Positions 49,319 to 57,118 of a stretch of 64,000 nt of DNA are shown here, in pieces. How positions within the stretch are numbered: position 1 is the stretch's first letter; every line of letters begins with the position of its first letter. Position numbers and translations under genes: made by a program. The notes under the pieces are model-generated. The model searched no databases. It saw only the letters and a list, made by a program, of their open reading frames with translations, and had not been told where the DNA came from. This stretch comes from Streptomyces cyaneus (GTDB taxonomy: Bacteria > Actinomycetota > Actinomycetes > Streptomycetales > Streptomycetaceae): positions 186,001 to 250,000 of the forward strand of contig NZ_RQJW01000015.1 in assembly GCF_004028635.1 (NCBI RefSeq), read 5' to 3'.

Positions 49319-50965
49319 TCACGTGCGGGTCCACTTCTGGTTGGCCTGGCCGTTGCAGGTCCACAGAACCAGCGGGGTCCCGCCCGCGGTGCCGGCCCCG
49401 TTGACGTCGAGGCACAGCCCGGCATGGACGTTGCGGATCGATCCGTCGGAGCCGACGGTCCATTTCTGGTTGTTCTGGCCGTTGCACGGCCAGGTGACGA
49501 CCCGGGTGCCGTTGGTGGTGCCCTGGTCGAAGGCGTCCAGGCACTTGTCACCGAAGACGCGGATCTCGCCGCCCGCCCATGTGGTCCACAGTTGGTTGGC
49601 GGCCGTGTGGCAGTCCCAGAGCAGTACCGTTGCCCCGGCCGCGGTGGAGGTGTTGTCCACGTCCAGGCAGCGGCCGGATGCGGTGCCGCGCAGCCGCGAG
49701 GTGGTGGCGGTCTGCGGGCTGCCCCCGGTCACCCGGAACACGGCCACGCCGTGCGCGGGGACGCTCGCCGAGATCTGCCCGGACGTGCTGGACGTGCCGG
49801 CGGTCCACAGGTCGGTGAGGGTGAACGGCCCGCCGGACAGGCCGACTTGCGCGGCCGTGGTGGTGATCGTCGCCGTACCGCCTCCCCGGTTGAACAGGCC
49901 CACCGCGACCGAGCCGTCGGACAGGGGCTTGGCGAACACCTCGGTGCCGCCGTCGTCGCGCACCCTGCGCCCGCCCGCTCCCAGCGAGTCCTGGTTCACC
50001 GCCAGCAGACGCGGGTTGCGCAGGATCGCGCTCACGTCGGCGGACATGGTGCGGATGTCGTTGCCGGCCATGAGCGGGGCGCCCAGCAGCGCCCACAGGG
50101 CGAAGTGGGAGCGGGACTCGGTCAGTGACAGGCCGGGGCGGCCGACGACCAGCATGTCGGGGTCGTTCCAGTGGCCCGGGCCGGACTGCGCCGCCAGCGG
50201 CGCGGTGACGTCCAGGACGTTGCCGACGCCCATCGGATAGCTGTTGGTGTTGCCGTTCTGCCAGATGTCGAGCAGGTCCTCGGTCGTCCGCCACAGGTCG
50301 GCGACCTCGCCCCAGTTGTACGTGGCGCCGGTGATGGCGTGCAGGCTGTTGGGGTTGATGCTGTAGACGATGGGCCGCCCGGTGGCGCGCAGCGCGTCAC
50401 GCATGAGCGTGAACCGCGCGACCTGCTCGTCACGAGTGCCGCTGGGGGAACACCAGTCGTACTTGAGGTAGTCGACGCCCCAGGAGGCGAATGTGGCGGC
50501 GTCCTGGGCCTCGTGCCCCCTGCTGCCCGTGGACCCCGGGTAGCCACCCGTGGCCTGCGCGCAGGTGCGCTCGCCCGGCGCCTGGTAGATGCCGAACTTC
50601 AGGCCCTTGCCGTGGATGTAGTCCCCGAGTGCCTTCATCCCGCTCGGGAACTTGGCCGGATTGGCCCGCAGGTTGCCCGCCCCGTCACGCTGTGGGTCGA
50701 ACCAGCAGTCGTCGACCACGACGTACCGGTAGCCGGCGTCCCGCATTCCGGAGGACACCATCGCGTCGGCGGCCTGGCGGACCTGCGCCTCGGTGATCCC
50801 GCACCCGAAGCTGTTCCAGCTGTTCCAGCCGAGCGGTGGGGTCAGCGCCGGGCTGCCCGGCGCGGCCGAGGCGGTGGGTTGAGAGGAAGCCGTCACGGAC
50901 GCGGTGACCGTCAGCACAGCGGTCGCGAGGAGACGGAGCAATCGTCCGGCTGATCGTCTGGGCAC
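49319..50965 (-). CDS. Secreted GH27 alpha-galactosidase with ricin-type lectin domain
   Basis: 548 residues from GTG 50965 (AAAGGAG upstream). Signal peptide about 1-35. GH27 barrel about 38-310: LTPPLGWNSWNSFGCGI, YVVVDDCWFDPQRD, nucleophile Asp in VDYLKYDWCSPSG, acid/base Asp in GHWNDPDMLVVG. C-terminal beta domain to about 405, then CBM13/ricin repeats (AANQLWT, NNQKWT, ANQKWT). It would strip alpha-galactose from galactomannan or side chains outside the cell. Faces the GH43 gene at 51366 across a 400-base divergent promoter. Confidence 0.9.
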   Translation of the reverse strand: MPRRSAGRLLRLLATAVLTVTASVTASSQPTASAAPGSPALTPPLGWNSWNSFGCGITEAQVRQAADAMVSSGMRDAGYRYVVVDDCWFDPQRDGAGNLRANPAKFPSGMKALGDYIHGKGLKFGIYQAPGERTCAQATGGYPGSTGSRGHEAQDAATFASWGVDYLKYDWCSPSGTRDEQVARFTLMRDALRATGRPIVYSINPNSLHAITGATYNWGEVADLWRTTEDLLDIWQNGNTNSYPMGVGNVLDVTAPLAAQSGPGHWNDPDMLVVGRPGLSLTESRSHFALWALLGAPLMAGNDIRTMSADVSAILRNPRLLAVNQDSLGAGGRRVRDDGGTEVFAKPLSDGSVAVGLFNRGGGTATITTTAAQVGLSGGPFTLTDLWTAGTSSTSGQISASVPAHGVAVFRVTGGSPQTATTSRLRGTASGRCLDVDNTSTAAGATVLLWDCHTAANQLWTTWAGGEIRVFGDKCLDAFDQGTTNGTRVVTWPCNGQNNQKWTVGSDGSIRNVHAGLCLDVNGAGTAGGTPLVLWTCNGQANQKWTRT

Positions 50966-51365
50966 CTAGGGCTCCTTTTGCAGGGGGATCACAGGGGTCC
51001 GAAATTTCGGGTGTCATTCGGAAACCGAGAGCCTCACGGATACTAGAGAGGCGAGCGGTCATGTCAACACATCCGGCAAACCTGCCATGCTTTGCACGCC
51101 AAGGACCGGGGACGCGGCACACCTGGGCTTGGTCGATTGGCTGACCTGCGATGATTGACACCCAGTAGGTTCGAATGTTTCGAGACATCCAACGAATCAT
51201 GCGGAAGCCCTTGACGACGTCCACCGTCCCTCTATCATCCAGGTTGCTCGACAGTTCGACTTTTATTCGAGATTCCGAACACGCCAGAGCCGCTCCACTC
51301 GAACCCGGAAGAGCACCTCCGGGTTGCGCCACCACAACGGCCGAGCCGCAAGGAGCACGCCACCC
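50966..51365. promoter_or_regulatory. Divergent promoter region between GH27 and GH43 genes
   Basis: No gene seen. The DNA is more AT-rich than its surroundings. It contains TCGAATGTTTCGA at 51171-51183, an inverted repeat CGAA-N3-TTCG of the kind described for Streptomyces xylan-utilisation regulators. A TTGACG hexamer lies near 51211. Several TTCGA words follow to 51275. No exact GAAGCGCTTC or CebR box was found here. Confidence 0.4.
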
Positions 51366-52988
51366 ATGCATATGTCATGGCCACATCAACACCTTTCCCG
51401 TCGCCGCGCGCTGACGACCGCCACCGGCCTCGCCACCGGCGCGGTCCTCCCTCCGGCCGCAGCCCGGGGGCCGGCCCGCGCAGCCGCCGCGGCGTACACG
51501 AACCCGGTGATCTGGCAGGACTTCGCGGACATCGACGTCATCCGCGTCGGCGACACCTACTACGCCTCGGCCTCGACGATGCACTACTCGCCCGGCGCGC
51601 CCGTCCTGCGCTCGTACGACCTGGTGAAGTGGGAGATCGCCGGTCACTCGGTGCCCGTGCTCGACTTCGGCGCCAAGTACGACCTGAACGGTGCCCGTGG
51701 CTATGTCAGAGGGATCTGGGCGTCGTCGCTGGCCTACCGTCCGAGCAACAGGACGTTCTACTGGCTGGGCCAGATCGACTTCGCCCGGACGTACGTCTAC
51801 ACCGCCACCGCCGTCGAGGGGCCGTGGAGCAGGCTGACGACGATCAGCACGCCGTACTACGACGCGGGGCTGCTCGTCGACAGCGACGACACCCTGTACG
51901 TGGCGTACGGGAACACCACCATCAGCGTGGCCCAGCTCTCGCCCGACGGCCGCAGCCAGGTCCGCACGCAGCAGGTGTTCACGACACCCTCGAGTGTCGG
52001 CACCCTCGAGGGCGCCCGCTTCTACAAGATCAACGGGCAGTACTACATCTTCCTGACCCGCCCGGCCAACGGCCAGTACATCCTCAAGTCGTCGAGCGGC
52101 CCCTTCGGTCCGTACACGATGCGGCAGGTCCTTCTCGACCTGCGCGGGCCGATCCCCGGCGGTGGCGTCCCGCACCAGGGCGGGCTGGTGCGGACGCAGA
52201 GCGGCGCCTGGTACTACATGGCCTTCGTCGACGCGTATCCCGGCGGCCGGATGCCCGCCCTGGCACCCGTCACCTGGACCTCGGACGGCTGGCCCGTCGT
52301 GCAACTCGTCAACGGCGCCTGGGGCACCGCGTATCCCAGCCCGGCCGTGCCCACCCCACCCCGCCAGGTCACCCCCATGACCGGTGTCGACACCTTCGAC
52401 GGAACGACCCTCAAACCGAAGTGGGAGTGGAACCACAACCCGGACAACACCAAGTGGTCGGTCGACAACGGCCTGACCCTGCGGACCGCGACCGTCACCA
52501 ACGACCTCTACTGGGCCCGCAACACCCTCACCCACCGCATCCAGGGCCCCACCTCCACCGCCACCGTGCAGCTCGACCACTCCGCGATGCGGGACGGCGA
52601 CCGGGCCGGACTCGCGCTGCTGCGTGACTCCTCCGCCTGGGTCGGCCTCAAACGCGACGGCGGCACGACGCGGGTGGTGATGGTCAACGCGCTGACCATG
52701 GACGGCAGTTGGAACACCACCGGTACCGGCACCGAGGTCGCGAGCGCGCCTGTCTCGGGCGGCCGCATCTGGCTGCGCGCGGGCGCGGACATCCGCCCCG
52801 GTGCGGCACGCCCCGGCACCTTCTCCTACAGCACCGACGGCAGCAGGTTCACCCGCCTCGGGCCCGCCTTCTCCTTGGGCAACGACTGGCGGTTCTTCAT
52901 GGGCTATCGATTCGCCCTCTTCAACCACGCCACGCAGGCACTCGGCGGCGCGGTCCGCGTCACGCGGTTCGAGCTGTTCACGCCCTGA
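51366..52988 (+). CDS. Secreted GH43 glycosidase with C-terminal lectin-like domain
   Basis: 540 residues from ATG 51366 (AAGGAG upstream). Tat-like leader with SRRRALTTATGLATGAV. Propeller about 45-335: YTNPVIWQDFADIDVIRVGD has the base Asp, YYDAGLLVDSDDTLYVAYG the modulator, and SVGTLEGARFYKINGQYYI the acid Glu. A concanavalin-like domain (about 350-540) begins DTFDGTTLKPKWEWNHNP. Likely a xylosidase or arabinofuranosidase working outside the cell. It lies 52 bases before the GH10-GH62 gene and is probably co-transcribed. Confidence 0.87.
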   Translation: MHMSWPHQHLSRRRALTTATGLATGAVLPPAAARGPARAAAAAYTNPVIWQDFADIDVIRVGDTYYASASTMHYSPGAPVLRSYDLVKWEIAGHSVPVLDFGAKYDLNGARGYVRGIWASSLAYRPSNRTFYWLGQIDFARTYVYTATAVEGPWSRLTTISTPYYDAGLLVDSDDTLYVAYGNTTISVAQLSPDGRSQVRTQQVFTTPSSVGTLEGARFYKINGQYYIFLTRPANGQYILKSSSGPFGPYTMRQVLLDLRGPIPGGGVPHQGGLVRTQSGAWYYMAFVDAYPGGRMPALAPVTWTSDGWPVVQLVNGAWGTAYPSPAVPTPPRQVTPMTGVDTFDGTTLKPKWEWNHNPDNTKWSVDNGLTLRTATVTNDLYWARNTLTHRIQGPTSTATVQLDHSAMRDGDRAGLALLRDSSAWVGLKRDGGTTRVVMVNALTMDGSWNTTGTGTEVASAPVSGGRIWLRAGADIRPGAARPGTFSYSTDGSRFTRLGPAFSLGNDWRFFMGYRFALFNHATQALGGAVRVTRFELFTP

Positions 52989-53040
52989 ACGATCGGAGGA
53001 TCGCACACCCAACCCCCCACCCAACCGTACGAGGAGAACC

Positions 53041-55098
53041 ATGAACCCGCTGAAACGACTGGGCCGCCGCCGAGCCTCGGTGTTAGCCCTCCTGGCCGCG
53101 GCCGCCCTGGTGACGCCCGGGACCGCGAACGGCGCACCCGGCACACCCGACGACGTCAAAGCCTCCACGCTGGGCGCCCAAGCCGCCCAGTCCGGACGGT
53201 ACTTCGGAACCGCAGTGGCCGCCGGAAGGCTCGGCGACGGCACGTACACCGGGATCCTGGACCGGGAGTTCAACTCGGTCACACCCGAGAACGAGATGAA
53301 GTGGGACGCGACCGAGCGATCCCGCGGGCAGTTCACCTTCGGCCCCGCCGACCAGATCGCGAACCGCGCTCAGGCCCGCGGTCAGCGCCTGCGTGGCCAC
53401 ACGCTGGTGTGGCACTCCCAACTGCCCGGCTGGGTCAGCTCCATCAGGGACGCGAACACGCTGCGCAGCGTGATGAACAACCACATCACCACCGTGATGA
53501 ACCGCTACAAGGGCCGGATCCACTCCTGGGACGTGGTCAACGAGGCCTTCGCGGACGGCGGCAGCGGTCAGCTGCGCAGCTCCGTCTTCCGGGACGTGCT
53601 GGGCAATGGCTTCATCGAGCAGGCGTTCCGCACCGCGCGATCCGCCGACCCTGCGGCCAAGCTCTGCTACAACGACTACAACATCGAGAACTGGAGCGAC
53701 GCCAAGACCCAGGGCGTCTACCGCATGGTCCGCGACTTCAAGGCGCGCGGCGTGCCCATCGACTGCGTCGGCCTGCAGGCCCACTTCGGCACTGGCGGCC
53801 CGCCCGCCAGTTTCCAGACCACGCTGTCGAGCTTCGCCGCCCTCGGCGTGGACGTCCAGATCACCGAACTGGACATCGCGCAGGCGTCGCCGACGGCGTA
53901 CGCCAACACCGTGCGGGCCTGCATGAACGTGGCGCGCTGCACCGGCATCACGGTGTGGGGCATCCGGGACAGCGACTCCTGGCGGGCCTCGGAGAACCCG
54001 CTGTTGTTCGACCGGGGCGGCAACAAGAAGTCTGCGTACAACGCGGTGCTGACAACGCTGGGCGGCACGCCCGCCGCCGCCCGTAGCACGCCCGCCGCCC
54101 CCGGCGGCAAGCCTGCCGCCCCGCGCAACGCAGTCAACGCCGCTGCTCTGCCCAGCCGTTACTCGTGGAGCTCCAGCGGCCCGCTGATCTCTCCGAAGCC
54201 GGACTCGACCCACAACATCGCCGGGATCAAGGACCCGACGGTCGTCCACTACAACGGCAAGTACCACGTGTTCGCCAGCGTCGCCAGCTCCTCCGGATAC
54301 AACCTGGCGTACCTGAACTTCAGCGACTGGTCCCAGGCCGGCTCGGCCACGCACCACTATCTGGACCGCAGCGCCATCGGACGCGGGTACCGGGCCGCGC
54401 CGCAGGTCTTCTACTACGCGCCGCAGCGCCTGTGGTACCTGGTCTACCAGACCGGCAACGCGTCGTACTCCACCAACCCCGACATCAGCAACCCGAACGG
54501 CTGGAGCGCGCCCCGCCACTTCTACTCGTCGATGCCGGACATCATCAAGCAGAACATCGGCAACGGCCACTGGGTCGACATGTGGGTGATCTGCGACAGC
54601 GCCAACTGCTACCTGTTCTCCTCCGACGACAACGGGCACCTGTACCGCTCCCAGACGACCGTCGGCCAGTTCCCGAACGGCTTCACCAACACGGTCATCG
54701 CGGCGCAAGACTCCAAGTACGCCCTGTTCGAAGCGAGCAACGTGTACAAGGTGCAGGGCAGCAACCAGTACCTGCTCCTCGTCGAGGCCATCGGCTCGGA
54801 CGGCCGGCGCTACTTCCGCTCCTGGACCACGAGCAGCCTCGCCGGCTCCTGGACACCCCTGGCCGCGTCCGAGAGCAACCCGTTCGCACGGGCCAACAAC
54901 GTCACCTTCCCCTCCGGGTCCTGGACCAGGGACATCAGCCACGGCGAGATGATCCGGGCCGGCTACGACCAGACACTCACCATCCCCTCCTGTCGGCTCC
55001 AGTACGTCTACCAGGGCATGAACCCCAACGCGGGCGGCGACTACAACCTCCTCCCGTGGCGGCTCGGCCTCCTGACCCAGACCAACTCGACCTGCTGA
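53041..55098 (+). CDS. Bifunctional GH10 xylanase - GH62 arabinofuranosidase
   Basis: 685 residues from ATG 53041 with GAGGAG upstream. Signal peptide about 1-32. GH10 about 40-340: FNSVTPENEMKWDATERSRG, RGHTLVWHSQLPGWV, acid/base Glu in WDVVNEAFADG, nucleophile Glu in VDVQITELDIAQ. A Pro/Ala-rich linker (about 345-372) replaces the usual binding module. GH62 follows (about 375-685): AGIKDPTVVHYNGKYHVFAS with the base Asp, GHWVDMWVICD, and ALFEASNVYKVQGSNQYLL. One chain would thus cut arabinoxylan and remove its arabinose branches. The reading frame is continuous, with no break. Confidence 0.93.
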   Translation: MNPLKRLGRRRASVLALLAAAALVTPGTANGAPGTPDDVKASTLGAQAAQSGRYFGTAVAAGRLGDGTYTGILDREFNSVTPENEMKWDATERSRGQFTFGPADQIANRAQARGQRLRGHTLVWHSQLPGWVSSIRDANTLRSVMNNHITTVMNRYKGRIHSWDVVNEAFADGGSGQLRSSVFRDVLGNGFIEQAFRTARSADPAAKLCYNDYNIENWSDAKTQGVYRMVRDFKARGVPIDCVGLQAHFGTGGPPASFQTTLSSFAALGVDVQITELDIAQASPTAYANTVRACMNVARCTGITVWGIRDSDSWRASENPLLFDRGGNKKSAYNAVLTTLGGTPAAARSTPAAPGGKPAAPRNAVNAAALPSRYSWSSSGPLISPKPDSTHNIAGIKDPTVVHYNGKYHVFASVASSSGYNLAYLNFSDWSQAGSATHHYLDRSAIGRGYRAAPQVFYYAPQRLWYLVYQTGNASYSTNPDISNPNGWSAPRHFYSSMPDIIKQNIGNGHWVDMWVICDSANCYLFSSDDNGHLYRSQTTVGQFPNGFTNTVIAAQDSKYALFEASNVYKVQGSNQYLLLVEAIGSDGRRYFRSWTTSSLAGSWTPLAASESNPFARANNVTFPSGSWTRDISHGEMIRAGYDQTLTIPSCRLQYVYQGMNPNAGGDYNLLPWRLGLLTQTNSTC

Positions 55099-55126
55099 CC
55101 GACCGCGCCGTGGGGAGCGCCTCCGG

Positions 55127-55140
55127 TGGGAGCGCTCCCC
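55127..55140. promoter_or_regulatory. CebR-type operator upstream of the GH6 cellulase
   Basis: TGGGAGCGCTCCCC agrees with the CebR palindrome TGGGAGCGCTCCCA at 13 of 14 positions. It lies 60 bases before the GH6 start, in the gap after the xylanase stop. CebR represses cellulose genes in Streptomyces until cello-oligomers appear. Confidence 0.8.
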
Positions 55141-55200
55141 ATGCTCACCGCCGACCTTCGGACACCCCCTGTCAGATGTCAGAAAGCCGAGGTACCCGTC

Positions 55201-56166
55201 ATGCGCCGCAGACTCCTTGCCCTGGTGGCAGCGCTCTCCTCACTGCCGCTGGCGCTCGCCACCGCTCCGTCCGCCCATGCGGCCGATCCGACGACCATGA
55301 CCAACGGGTTCTACGTGGACCCCGACTCCAGCTCGAAGCGATGGGTCGCCGCCAACCCCGGTGACGGCCGGACACCCGCGATCAACGCCTCCATCGCCAA
55401 CACACCGACGGCCCGCTGGTTCGGCTCCTGGAGCGGCACCATCGGCACGGCCACCGGCGCGTACGTGGGCGCCGCGGACGCCCGGGACAAGCTGCCCCTC
55501 CTCGTCGCCTACAACATCTACAACCGCGACTACTGCGGCGGGCACTCCGCGGGCGGAGCGTCTTCGCCGTCCGCCTACGCGAACTGGATCGCCCAGTTCG
55601 CGGGCGGGATCGCGGGCCGCCCGGCCGTCGTCGTCCTCGAACCGGACTCCCTCGGGGACTACGGCTGCATGACCCAGGCCCAGATCGACGAACGAGAGAG
55701 CATGCTGACCGGAGCGCTCGCCGAGTTCAACCGTCAGGCTCCCAACACCTGGGTCTACCTCGACGCCGGCAACCCGGCCTGGGCGAGCGCGGCGACTATG
55801 GCCCGTCGCCTTCACGAAGCGGGCCTCCGGCAGGCCCACGGTTTCTCGCTCAACATCTCCAACTACCTGACCACGGCCGAGAACACCGCGTACGGCAACG
55901 CCGTCAACAGGGAACTCGGCACCCGTTACGGCTACACCAAGCCGTTCGTCGTGGACACCAGTCGCAACGGCAACGGCTCCAACGGCCAGTGGTGCAACCC
56001 TTCGGGCCGCCGTATCGGAACCCCCACCCAGCTGGGCGGAGGCGCCGAGATGCTCTTGTGGATCAAGGTCCCGGGCGAGTCCGACGGCAACTGCGGCGTG
56101 GGAACAGGCTCCACGGCCGGACAGTTCCTCCCGGAGGTCGCCTACAAGATGATCTACGGCTACTGA
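55201..56166 (+). CDS. Secreted GH6 endoglucanase
   Basis: 321 residues from ATG 55201 (GAGGT upstream); the open frame begins earlier but crosses the CebR box. Signal peptide about 1-31 (ends SAHAA). GH6 catalytic domain only: NGFYVDPDSSSKRWVAAN, LLVAYNIYNRDYCGGHSAG, AVVVLEPDSLGDYGCMTQ with the acid Asp, NISNYLTT, and AEMLLWIKVPGESDGNCG. No cellulose-binding module is attached. The family hydrolyses beta-1,4-glucan with inversion; the short loops suggest an endo-acting form. Confidence 0.9.
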   Translation: MRRRLLALVAALSSLPLALATAPSAHAADPTTMTNGFYVDPDSSSKRWVAANPGDGRTPAINASIANTPTARWFGSWSGTIGTATGAYVGAADARDKLPLLVAYNIYNRDYCGGHSAGGASSPSAYANWIAQFAGGIAGRPAVVVLEPDSLGDYGCMTQAQIDERESMLTGALAEFNRQAPNTWVYLDAGNPAWASAATMARRLHEAGLRQAHGFSLNISNYLTTAENTAYGNAVNRELGTRYGYTKPFVVDTSRNGNGSNGQWCNPSGRRIGTPTQLGGGAEMLLWIKVPGESDGNCGVGTGSTAGQFLPEVAYKMIYGY

Positions 56167-56205
56167 TCCGGGGCCGCCCGCGATTCGCGAAACGCAACGC
56201 GCTGC

Positions 56206-56254
56206 GGGCCGAGGTCGACCGCGCCTGAGGAAGGACGCGGACCGACCTCGGCCC
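56206..56254. terminator. Long hairpin between convergent GH6 and GH12 genes
   Basis: GGGCCGAGGTCG (56206-56217) pairs perfectly with CGACCTCGGCCC (56243-56254); inside it CCGCG pairs with CGCGG. It can serve both strands. Confidence 0.8.
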
Positions 56255-56264
56255 TGATGTCGGG

Positions 56265-56981
56265 TCAGCCGCCGCTGATGGTCAGGTTGTTGGTGTTGAA
56301 GTTGAGTCCGCCGGACGACGAAGTGATCTCATAGCCGAACTGCACGTCGCCGATGGTCTCGTTGCCGGGCATCCAGCCCTTGGTGTAGGCGATCCACTGG
56401 AGGATCGGCTTGACGTCCACGGTGCCGGAGTTGGAGTCGGACGTCCGCAGGAACGAGAACACCTGGTTCGACCCGTTGGTGCCCTTGTAGACGTTCCAGT
56501 TGTGGCCGCCGAGGTTGACGTTGCCCTCGTAGCCGCCGATCGGGCCGACGGCTCCGTTGTAGTTGACCCAGAGCATGATCTCGTACTGGTGGTCGGTGTC
56601 CCAGATGTCGTACGACGTGTTGTACGCGCCGGACGACGGGACGCTGACGTTGTAGTTACTGGTGAGCCAGCCGAGGGAGTCGATCGTCTTGTTGATCGTC
56701 TTCGTCGAGTTGGGGTAGGACTTGATGCCGCCGGTGTTGGGGTGGTCGGCCCAGACACCCCAGCCGGTGCCGGAGTTGGCCCAGAGGCACTGGCTGCCGA
56801 AGCCGGAGCCCCAGACGTTGTTGTAGAGCTTGTAGCCGTCCAGGCTGGTGCTGCCCCATCGGTCGCAGGAGTTCCAGACTGCTGCCGAAGCGGGGGCGGA
56901 GGCGAGACCGACGGTGGCACCGAGAGCCATCGCCGGCGCGAGCACCGCCATGGTGATCTTGCGTATCTTGCTTTTGACCAT
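56265..56981 (-). CDS. Secreted GH12 endoglucanase/xyloglucanase
   Basis: 238 residues from ATG 56981 (GGAAGGGA upstream). Signal peptide about 1-34. Beta-jelly-roll GH12 domain: VWNSCDRWGSTSLDGYKLYN, nucleophile Glu in YEIMLWVNYNGAVGPIGG, acid/base Glu in DVQFGYEITSSSGG. No binding module. It follows the GH74 gene and a 32-codon frame on the same strand, so the enzyme may belong with xyloglucan breakdown, although GH12 also contains plain cellulases. Confidence 0.88.
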   Translation of the reverse strand: MVKSKIRKITMAVLAPAMALGATVGLASAPASAAVWNSCDRWGSTSLDGYKLYNNVWGSGFGSQCLWANSGTGWGVWADHPNTGGIKSYPNSTKTINKTIDSLGWLTSNYNVSVPSSGAYNTSYDIWDTDHQYEIMLWVNYNGAVGPIGGYEGNVNLGGHNWNVYKGTNGSNQVFSFLRTSDSNSGTVDVKPILQWIAYTKGWMPGNETIGDVQFGYEITSSSGGLNFNTNNLTISGG

Positions 56982-57019
56982 GGTGTCCCTTCCACGGGTG
57001 GGGGGAAATGTGGGGGTTG

Positions 57020-57118
57020 CTACCACGCCCCCATGCTGAGGACGTGGTCCTCCCCGGCGACGAGGTCGATCGGCTCCGCGTCACCGGAAGAAGTCCTGAT
57101 TTCACTCAGATCGGGCAT
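57020..57118 (-). CDS. 32-residue open frame coupled to the GH74 gene
   Basis: The ATG at 57118 overlaps the GH74 stop as TGATG. The frame runs PDLSEIRTSSGDAEPIDL, VAGEDHVLSMGAW to TAG at 57020. It is acidic, without a signal or membrane helix. The tail reads like the last strand of a longer protein, so this may be the remnant of a deleted gene. A coupled small peptide is the alternative. No family recognised. Confidence 0.35.
   Translation of the reverse strand: MPDLSEIRTSSGDAEPIDLVAGEDHVLSMGAW

Noticed and set aside
57020..57118. RiPP precursor (lasso or graspetide type) downstream of GH74
   Set aside because: No maturation enzyme, protease or transporter of such a pathway is nearby; a scar of a longer gene explains the sequence better.
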